Source of the DNA: SVQP01 sp045594445
Lineage (GTDB): Bacteria; Bacillota; Clostridia; Oscillospirales; CAG-272
Length of the DNA: 31,290 nucleotides
Direction of reading: 5' to 3'
NCBI GenBank assembly: GCA_045594445.1
Contig: JAZNYL010000028.1
Location: forward strand, 1 to 31,290
Part shown: in pieces, positions 23,298 to 29,389 of the stretch
Position numbering within the stretch: the first letter of the stretch is position 1
Layout: every line of letters starts with the position of its first letter
The notes under the pieces: generated by a model
Database searches by the model: none
The model's input: the letters and a program-made list of their open reading frames with translations, nothing else
What the model was told of the DNA's origin: nothing
Translations under genes and position numbers: made by a program

Positions 23298-23957
23298 TCA
23301 TTGGTTTATTATATCAACTATTTCGATTGGTTTTGCGGCAATATAGGTCGCGCCTGCGTGCTCCAGCTCCTTGCGGCTGCCGTAGCCGAACAGCACGCCG
23401 ACCGTGTCAAGCCCATGCGCAACACCACCCAGCACGTCGTGCTCGCGGTCACCGATCATAACGCAATCCTTGACGTCGGGGTTGCCCAACAGCATGAGCG
23501 CGCGCTCGACTACCTCGGCTTTTTTGGTGCGCGTGCCGTCCATTTCGCTGCCCGCAACCGCCGTAAAGTAGCCGTCCAAATTGAAATGCTCCAGAATCTG
23601 CTTAGCGTAAATCTCCGGTTTGGAGGTGGCAAGACAGATTTTGACACCGCTTTTCTGTAATTTCTCCAGCGCCTCGGGGATACCGTCGTACACGAGGTTT
23701 TCAAAAATGCCCTTGACGGCGTAATATTCGCGGTAGCAATCCACCGCCTTCATGGCATCGGGACGTGAAAAGCCGTAATAGACCTCAAAGGACTCGTGTA
23801 AGGGAGGCCCGATAAAGCAGAAAAGCTCTTGACGGTTTTCCACGTTGATTCCGAATTTGGCCAGCGCATACTGCACCGATCTGGTAATGCCCTCGCCCGG
23901 ATCGGTCAGCGTGCCGTCCAGGTCAAAGAGGGCGTATTTGTACTTGCTTTGACTCAT
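23298..23957 (-). CDS. HAD-superfamily phosphatase, Gph/PpaX type
   Basis: This 219-residue cytoplasmic hydrolase has motif I FDLDGTLTDPGEGI (nucleophile D in DLDGT), a helical cap with the FIGPPLHESF signature common in Gph-like proteins, motif II LATSKPE, a lysine in TRTKKAEVV (motif III) and motif IV MIGDREHD. The family removes phosphate from phosphoglycolate, pyrophosphate or small sugar phosphates; the exact substrate is not visible. The ATG at 23957 is preceded by AAGGAGG and starts 2 bp after the ABC-F stop, so translation is probably coupled. A frame extends 11 residues upstream into the ABC-F gene and is rejected. Confidence 0.88.
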   Translation of the reverse strand: MSQSKYKYALFDLDGTLTDPGEGITRSVQYALAKFGINVENRQELFCFIGPPLHESFEVYYGFSRPDAMKAVDCYREYYAVKGIFENLVYDGIPEALEKLQKSGVKICLATSKPEIYAKQILEHFNLDGYFTAVAGSEMDGTRTKKAEVVERALMLLGNPDVKDCVMIGDREHDVLGGVAHGLDTVGVLFGYGSRKELEHAGATYIAAKPIEIVDIINQ

Positions 23958-23959
23958 AC

Positions 23960-25564
23960 TCAAGCGCCTCCTTCCTGCGCGCGACGCCATTCAATGAACT
24001 CCTCGTACGTACCCGCGCGGTCTACCCAAGTGCCATCCTCGCGGATCTCAATGATACGATTTGCCACGGTATTGACCATTTCATAGTCATGGGAACTAAA
24101 CAATATGTTACTTTTGAAATCACTAAGGCCATCATTGACCGCGGAAATAGACTCCAGGTCCAGATGGTCGGTGGGTTGATCCACCACAAGGAAGTTGGAG
24201 CCGAACATCATCATGCGTGAGAACATGCACCTTGCCTTCTCGCCGCCCGACAAAACCTCCACGCTCTTATAGACGCTGTCGCCCGAGAACAGCATGCGAC
24301 CCAGGAAGCCGCGCAGATAGCTCTCGGTCTGATCCTTGGAGTACTGGCGCATCCAGTCCAGGATATTTTCCTTGTGTCCGTTGAAATACGCGCTGTTATC
24401 GTGGGGATAATACGAGGTAGAGATGCTCACGCCCCACTTGTAGCTGCCGCTGTCCGCCTCGTCCTCCTCCATGAGCACGCGGAACAGTGCGGTAATCGCC
24501 ATCTCGTTGCCTACGAAGGCGATCTTATCGCCCTTGCCTACCATAAAGGACAAATTTGTAAACAGAGGCTTGCCGTTCTGCGTCTTGGACAGCTCCTTGA
24601 CTGTCAGAATGTCCTTACCGGGCTCTCGGTCCATGGAAAAGCCGATAAAGGGATAGCGACGCGAGGAGACCGGCAGCTCGTACACGGTCAGCTTGTCAAG
24701 CAGCTTACGGCGGGAGGTTGCCTGGCGCGACTTGGACTTATTGGCCGAGAAGCGCGAGATAAACGCCTGCAGCTCTGCAATCTTTTCCTCGGCCTTCTTG
24801 TTCTGATTCTTGATCATGCGCTGCATGAGCTGCGAGGACTCGTACCAGAATTCATAGTTGCCCACAAACATACGGATGGCACCGTAGTCGATGTCCACGA
24901 TGTTGGTACACACGTCGTTGAGGAAGTGACGGTCGTGCGAGACCACCAGTACCGTGCCGAAATAATCGGCAAGGAAATCCTCCAGCCAGGCTACTGCGTC
25001 AAGGTCAAGGCCGTTGGTGGGCTCGTCCAGCAGAATGATATCGGGGTTGCCGAACAGCGCCTGTGCAAGAAGGATTTTGATCTTGTCCTTTTCGTTCATA
25101 TCCGCCATGCTCTCCCACAGGCAAGACTCGTCAAGTCCCAGGCCCTGGAGCAGCTTGGATGCATCCGACTCGCTCTCCCAGCCGCCAAGCTCGGCATACT
25201 CGGCTTCCAGCTCGGAGGCGCGCACGCCGTCCTCGTCCGAGAAATCTTCCTTCTCGTATATCGCGTCCTTTTCCTTCCATACATCGTACAGGCGGCGGTT
25301 GCCCATAATGACCGTGTCCAGCACGGTATATTCGTCAAAGGCGAAGTGATCCTGACCAAGCACCGACATGCGCGCATCGGACGGAATGCTGATCTCGCCG
25401 TGTGTGGGCTCCAGCGTGCCGCAAAGCAGCTTTAAGAAGGTAGACTTGCCCGCACCGTTCGCGCCGATGACGCCGTAGCAGTTTCCGGGCGTGAATTTCA
25501 GATTGACGTCCTTGAACAGTACCTGTCCGCCAAACTGAAAGGATAAATTCGTAACTGTAATCAT
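23960..25564 (-). CDS. ABC-F family ATPase, YbiT-like
   Basis: This 534-residue soluble protein has two ABC domains joined by a charged linker (about residues 235-320, RMIKNQNKKAEEKIAEL) and no membrane segments. That is the ABC-F plan; members act on the ribosome in translation or antibiotic protection. Domain 1 has Walker A GANGAGKST at 34-42 and ILLDEPTNGLDLD, but in place of LSGGQ it has MADMNEKDKIKI, as I recall for the YbiT-like subgroup. Domain 2 keeps LSGGEKAR, but its P-loop is VGNEMAITALF (no GKS/T) and Walker B reads VVDQPTDHLDLES with Q in place of the usual E. It has its own consensus promoter and leads an operon with the HAD and GH127-like genes. A resistance role is possible but not indicated. 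Confidence 0.9.
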   Translation of the reverse strand: MITVTNLSFQFGGQVLFKDVNLKFTPGNCYGVIGANGAGKSTFLKLLCGTLEPTHGEISIPSDARMSVLGQDHFAFDEYTVLDTVIMGNRRLYDVWKEKDAIYEKEDFSDEDGVRASELEAEYAELGGWESESDASKLLQGLGLDESCLWESMADMNEKDKIKILLAQALFGNPDIILLDEPTNGLDLDAVAWLEDFLADYFGTVLVVSHDRHFLNDVCTNIVDIDYGAIRMFVGNYEFWYESSQLMQRMIKNQNKKAEEKIAELQAFISRFSANKSKSRQATSRRKLLDKLTVYELPVSSRRYPFIGFSMDREPGKDILTVKELSKTQNGKPLFTNLSFMVGKGDKIAFVGNEMAITALFRVLMEEDEADSGSYKWGVSISTSYYPHDNSAYFNGHKENILDWMRQYSKDQTESYLRGFLGRMLFSGDSVYKSVEVLSGGEKARCMFSRMMMFGSNFLVVDQPTDHLDLESISAVNDGLSDFKSNILFSSHDYEMVNTVANRIIEIREDGTWVDRAGTYEEFIEWRRAQEGGA

Positions 25565-25599
25565 TGTGTCATGTTCTCCGTGTGATCATATTCTGTTTT

Positions 25600-25628
25600 A
25601 TTATACCAAATCAAATGCCCTCGGTCAA
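25600..25628 (-). promoter_or_regulatory. Promoter of the ABC-F/HAD/glycosidase operon
   Basis: On the minus strand TTGACC (25623-25628), 17 nt and TATAAT (25600-25605) form a strong sigma-A promoter about 35 bp before the ABC-F start. The -35 box lies 20 bp from the divergent hemolysin-III gene. Confidence 0.85.
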
Positions 25629-25648
25629 GGGCTGATGGGAGGATTGTC

Positions 25649-26320
25649 GTGAAAAATCCGTTTGCCGAAGTCACCATCCCCGCATACACGCGCGGTGAGG
25701 AGCTTTTCAATATGATCTCGCACGTTGTCGGTGGCGCTCTGGGTGTGGCAGTGCTGGCTCTTTGCGTGGGCTCGGCCGCGCTGCGCGGTGACATTTTTGG
25801 CATGATCAGCGGTGCTGTATTCGGTGCTTGCATGATCCTGCTTTACACCGTCTCCAGCATTTATCACGGACTTTCTCCGCGCACCAAGGCCAAGCGCGTG
25901 CTGCGCGTGCTGGACCATTGCGCGATCTACTTTTTGATCGCGGGCACGTACACGCCCTTTTGCCTGTGCGCTATCAGAGAAGTCAGCGCTCCCCTGGGAT
26001 GGACGTATTTCGGTGTGGTCTGGGGGCTATCCACCATCGGCATTACGCTCTGCGTGCTGGATATGCACCGTTTCCGCGCCCTTTCCATGATTTTATATCT
26101 GGGCATGGGTTGGTGCGTCATGCTCTCGTTTGACGTGCTGCGCGCGGCAGTTGAGGTGCCGGGCATCGTGCTTTTGCTCGCGGGCGGCGTGGCGTACTCG
26201 CTGGGCGTCGTTTTGTTCGGGCTTGGCCGCTTTGTCCCTTATATGCACTCGGTCTTTCATTTGTTCGTGCTGGCGGGCAGTATTCTACATGCTGCGAGCG
26301 TGATTTTGTACGTTTTGTAA
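25649..26320 (+). CDS. Hemolysin III / YqfA family membrane protein
   Basis: This 223-residue protein has seven predicted membrane helices and belongs to the HlyIII/PAQR-related family. The conserved polar residues of the family are visible: EELFNMISHVVGG near 18-30, YTVSSIYHGL near 66-75, LDHCAIYFLIAGTYTP near 88-103, and HSVFHLFVLAGSILH at the C-terminal end. Histidines in these places form a metal site in PAQR proteins. Bacterial function is unclear (membrane homeostasis or hydrolase activity has been suggested); the hemolysin name should not be read as a toxin call. It starts with GTG, with GGGAGG upstream. It is divergent from the ABC-F operon; its own promoter was not clearly seen. Confidence 0.9.
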   Translation: MKNPFAEVTIPAYTRGEELFNMISHVVGGALGVAVLALCVGSAALRGDIFGMISGAVFGACMILLYTVSSIYHGLSPRTKAKRVLRVLDHCAIYFLIAGTYTPFCLCAIREVSAPLGWTYFGVVWGLSTIGITLCVLDMHRFRALSMILYLGMGWCVMLSFDVLRAAVEVPGIVLLLAGGVAYSLGVVLFGLGRFVPYMHSVFHLFVLAGSILHAASVILYVL

Positions 26321-26350
26321 AAAATTTGACGATTTTTTTGTGCAAGGTAC

Positions 26351-26379
26351 TTGACAAGCGGATTTTAGTTTGCTATAAT
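26351..26379 (+). promoter_or_regulatory. Consensus promoter of T-box leader 1
   Basis: TTGACA (26351-26356), 17 nt and TATAAT (26374-26379) match the consensus perfectly. Transcription would start near 26386, giving a leader of about 320 nt before the acyl-CoA synthetase fusion gene. Confidence 0.9.
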
Positions 26380-26385
26380 GAGTGC

Positions 26386-26650
26386 AAATTTTCAAAGGCT
26401 ATGACAAAGACGGGACAGTCAGGGATTGGCACAGAGAAGCGGCGTTTGGTGAGAGCCGCGGCAAGACAGACCGTTTCCCCATCACTTTCGAGCCGGTCGT
26501 TCGATAGGTAGGACGACCCGATGCGGCGCCGCGTTAGTGCGCACAGGGGTCATGCGCCCCGCAGAGTGACACCCTTTTGGGTGTAATTTGAGTGGTACCG
26601 CGAGTTTTTGCTCGTCTCAAAAGAAAGTTCTTTTGAGGCGGGTTTTTTTT
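26386..26650 (+). promoter_or_regulatory. T-box leader 1, proposed specifier AUC (Ile)
   Basis: The signature GAGTGGTACCGCG (26590-26602) is the T-box antiterminator core. Its UGGU bulge fits a tRNA with discriminator A73, as in tRNA-Ile. Stem I is closed by GGCT (26397-26400) with AGCC (26491-26494), with a K-turn-like ATGAC/CG, then AAAG (26406-26409) with CTTT (26485-26488). The distal part AGAGAAGCGGC...GGTGAGAGCCGC matches the conserved Stem I tip. Directly above the lower helix, and followed by A as usual, is ATC at 26481-26483, an isoleucine specifier. A CGTTAG element further on matches the conserved GUUA of the stem III region. High fidelity to the T-box class; the codon call is my manual fold. 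Confidence 0.88.
26611..26650 (+). terminator. T-box-controlled terminator 1
   Basis: A 13-bp stem (CTCGTCTCAAAAG / CTTTTGAGGCGGG, with three G-T pairs) with a 6-nt loop is followed by eight T. It begins 8 bp after the T-box core and would form when the cognate tRNA is charged. Confidence 0.92.
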
Positions 26651-26707
26651 CAGTCAAACCATCCGATGCAGAAATCGCTGCTTCGGGAATGAAAGGAGAT
26701 CATAAAA

Positions 26708-28978
26708 ATGGATTACAGTTTGAAGGAAGTCGCAGGGAGAATCAAGGACCTACGTGAGGCAAAGGGCTATTCCCCCGCAGAGCTGGCAAAGCTGACCGGT
26801 GTATCGGTCGAGGACTATCTGCTGCTGGAGCAGGGCGAGACAGACTTCAGCTTTACCTTTATTTACAAGTGCGCCAAGGCGTGCGACGTTGAGGTGGTGG
26901 ACCTGCTGGAGGGTCGCAGCACCACGCTGACCTCCTTTGCCATTACCAGACGCGGTGACGGCTTGAAGATCCTCAAGCAGCACGGCGTTGAATATAACAA
27001 CTTGGCTCCCAAATTCAAAGATAAGCTGGCAGAGCCCTTCTTGGTCAAGTTCCCCTACATTCCCGAGGAGCAGAACGCGCCCATCCATCTGAGCTCGCAC
27101 AACGGTCAGGAGTTTGACGTCATCGTCAAGGGCTCGCTCAAGGTGCAGGTCGGCAATCACGTGGATATTCTGCACGAGGGTGACTCCATTTTCTATAACA
27201 GCCTGATCCCCCACGGCATGATCGCGGTCAGCGAGGGTGGATGCGAGTTCCACGCCGTGGTACTCAACCCGCAGGACGGTCTGGTCAGTGAGGAATACCC
27301 CGAAACGCCATTCGTTGCGCCCAAGGCAGCAGAAGTGGAAAAGGATACCGCAACCGTTGCGGACAATTTCGTGGAGTCCTATTACGACCAAAACGGCGTT
27401 TTCAACGGCATCAAATTCAAGAACGAGGACAAATTCAACTTTGCATTTGACTGCGTGGACGCCATTGCCCAAAAGTCGCCCGATAAGCTGGCTATGATGT
27501 GGGTGGCCAACGACAAGACCGACCGCAGATTCACGTTCAGCGACATGAAGAAGTATTCGGCCAAGACCGCCAACTACTTTGAGTCTCTGGGCATCAAGAA
27601 GGGTGACACGGTCATGCTGGTGCTCAAGCGTCACTACCAGTTCTGGTTCTGCATGCTGGCACTGCACAAGATCGGCGCTGTGGCAATTCCCGCAACCAAT
27701 CAGCTGGTTGAGCACGACTTCTCTTACAGATACAAGGCTGCAGGCGTCAAGGCCATCGTGTGTACCGCGGACGGCGCGGTTTCGGACGAGGCTGAAAAGG
27801 CGGCAGCAGAATTCCCGGATATGTGCAAAATCCTCGTGGGCGGCAAAAAGCAGGGCTGGCACGATTTCAACGTAGAGATGGAGCGCTTCAGCACGCACTA
27901 CTTCCGCACCGAGAACACCCCCTGCGGCGACGATCCCATGCTCATGCTGTTCACCTCGGGCACGACCGGCTATCCCCGTATCGCAACCCACTCCTACAAG
28001 TACGCGCTGGGACACTACCCCACCGCAAAGCATTGGCATAACGTCAAGCCCGGCGGCCTGCACTTCACCATCTCGGATACCGGCTGGGGCAAGGCACTCT
28101 GGGGCAAGCTGTACGGTCAATGGCTGTGCGAGGCGGCAACCTTTACCTACGACTTTGACAGATTCCATTCCGAGGATATTCTGCCCATGTTCGCCAAGTA
28201 CGGCATCACCACCTTCTGCGCACCTCCTACCATGTATCGCTTCTTTATCAAGGAAGACCTTTCCAAATACGATCTTTCCTCCATTCAGTACGCCACAACG
28301 GCAGGCGAAGCGCTCAACCCCGAGGTTTCGATCCAGTTCAAGAAGGCAACCGGACTGACCATCATGGAGGGCTTCGGCCAGACCGAAACCACGCTCTCAA
28401 TCGCAAACTTCGTGGGCACGACACCCAAGGTCGGCTCGATGGGCAGACCCAGTCCCCTTTACGACGTGGTGCTGCTGGATCCCGACGGCAATCCCTGTCC
28501 GACCGGTGATACGGGCGAGATCTGTATCCGTGTCAACGATAACGTTCCCTGCGGCCTCTTTATCGGCTACTATCAGGACGAGGAACGCACCCGCGACGTA
28601 TGGCACGACGGCTATTACCACACGGGCGACCAGGCAACCATGGACGAGGACGGTTATCTCTGGTTCGTCGGACGTATCGACGACGTCATCAAGTCGTCCG
28701 GCTACCGCATCGGCCCGTTTGAGATCGAATCGGTCATCATGGAACTGCCTTACGTGCTGGAGTGTGGCGTCAGCGCAGAGCCTGACGAGATCAGAGGTCA
28801 GGTGGTCAAGGCCAGCATCGTGCTGACCAAGGGCACCGAGCCTACCGAGGCACTCAAAAAGGAAATCCAGGATTACGTCAAGTCTCACACAGCCCCCTAC
28901 AAGTACCCCCGTATCGTGGTATTCAGAGACGAGCTGCCCAAGACCATCAGCGGTAAAATTATCCGAAATAAGCTTTGA
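26708..28978 (+). CDS. XRE-cupin-acyl-CoA synthetase fusion (copy 1)
   Basis: This 756-residue fusion has an XRE-type helix-turn-helix at about 1-67 (LREAKGYSPAELAKLTGVSV), a cupin at about 105-195 (PIHLSSHNGQEFDVIVKGSL, the DSIFYNSLIPHGM metal strand) and an AMP-forming acyl-CoA synthetase from about 230. The ligase has TSGTTGYP at 416-423, GFGQTET at 555, YYHTGD at 636-641, GRIDDVIKSSGYRIGP from 655 and the catalytic lysine K750 in TISGKIIRNKL. It resembles medium-chain (MACS/ACSM) synthetases rather than acetyl-CoA synthetase. It should activate a carboxylic acid to its acyl-CoA. AAAGGAGA precedes the ATG. Expression is gated by an Ile-type T-box. The DNA-binding part may allow self-regulation; branched-chain acids as substrate are inference. 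Confidence 0.9.
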   Translation: MDYSLKEVAGRIKDLREAKGYSPAELAKLTGVSVEDYLLLEQGETDFSFTFIYKCAKACDVEVVDLLEGRSTTLTSFAITRRGDGLKILKQHGVEYNNLAPKFKDKLAEPFLVKFPYIPEEQNAPIHLSSHNGQEFDVIVKGSLKVQVGNHVDILHEGDSIFYNSLIPHGMIAVSEGGCEFHAVVLNPQDGLVSEEYPETPFVAPKAAEVEKDTATVADNFVESYYDQNGVFNGIKFKNEDKFNFAFDCVDAIAQKSPDKLAMMWVANDKTDRRFTFSDMKKYSAKTANYFESLGIKKGDTVMLVLKRHYQFWFCMLALHKIGAVAIPATNQLVEHDFSYRYKAAGVKAIVCTADGAVSDEAEKAAAEFPDMCKILVGGKKQGWHDFNVEMERFSTHYFRTENTPCGDDPMLMLFTSGTTGYPRIATHSYKYALGHYPTAKHWHNVKPGGLHFTISDTGWGKALWGKLYGQWLCEAATFTYDFDRFHSEDILPMFAKYGITTFCAPPTMYRFFIKEDLSKYDLSSIQYATTAGEALNPEVSIQFKKATGLTIMEGFGQTETTLSIANFVGTTPKVGSMGRPSPLYDVVLLDPDGNPCPTGDTGEICIRVNDNVPCGLFIGYYQDEERTRDVWHDGYYHTGDQATMDEDGYLWFVGRIDDVIKSSGYRIGPFEIESVIMELPYVLECGVSAEPDEIRGQVVKASIVLTKGTEPTEALKKEIQDYVKSHTAPYKYPRIVVFRDELPKTISGKIIRNKL

Positions 28979-29029
28979 TTTTCATGGGTATTTTTTGCAA
29001 CTTTACCAAATGAAACTTGCGAAAAAACC

Positions 29030-29058
29030 TTGACACGGTCATGCATCTATGATATAAT
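29030..29058 (+). promoter_or_regulatory. Consensus promoter of T-box leader 2
   Basis: TTGACA (29030-29035), 17 nt and TATAAT (29053-29058) give a perfect sigma-A promoter 50 bp behind the first fusion gene, so the two paralogs are separate transcription units. No clear terminator was seen between them. Confidence 0.9.
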
Positions 29059-29064
29059 TATAGG

Positions 29065-29350
29065 TAATTTCTTGAAAGGCAACGACGAAAAATTTGCGAA
29101 AAGCCTCATTCCTCAGAGAGTCGGCGGACGGTGCGAGCCGACGGGTGATTTTTTGCAATCTGATTTCCGAGCCGAGGGAAGAAAGCGTGCGTCACCCGGG
29201 GTGGCAGACAACGCAAGTAGACCCCTCCGTAAGAGCCGCGTTAAGGCATGGGATCAAGCATCCCCAAAGTGGCGCATCACGCGCAATTTGAGTGGTACCG
29301 CGGACATATTTTTGCCCGTCTCAAGTTGACTTGAGACGGGCAAACTTTTT
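29065..29350 (+). promoter_or_regulatory. T-box leader 2, proposed specifier CUG (Leu)
   Basis: The core GAGTGGTACCGCG lies at 29290-29302, again with a UGGU bulge matching A73. Stem I is closed by GGC (29078-29080) with GCC (29171-29173), an ACGAC/CGA K-turn-like element, then GAAA (29087-29090) with TTTC (29164-29167). An upper helix GCGAAAA/TTTTTTGC follows. The tip AGAGAGTCGGC...GGTGCGAGCCGAC is conserved. In the same register as leader 1 (codon, then A, then lower helix) the specifier is CTG at 29160-29162, leucine. An overlapping ATC (29158-29160) is the alternative. CCGCGTTAAGGC matches the conserved GUUA region. Its AGUA-type loop E element is not obvious. Confidence 0.86.
29311..29350 (+). 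terminator. T-box-controlled terminator 2
   Basis: A perfect 15-bp stem (TTTGCCCGTCTCAAG / CTTGAGACGGGCAAA) with loop TTGA is followed by C and five T. It sits 8 bp behind the T-box core. Confidence 0.9.
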
Positions 29351-29389
29351 CCCCGACACCCAACCGAATTACAAGGAGAATTATCAGAC

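Noticed and set aside
25649..26320. Toxin/hemolysin function for the HlyIII family protein
   Set aside because: The name is historical. The protein is a seven-helix PAQR-related membrane protein found in most bacteria; nothing here indicates haemolytic activity.
29158..29160. ATC (Ile) as specifier in T-box leader 2, same as leader 1
   Set aside because: It would leave TGA between the specifier and the lower helix, while leader 1 has a single A there. The register favours CTG at 29160-29162. Kept as an alternative pending a covariance model.
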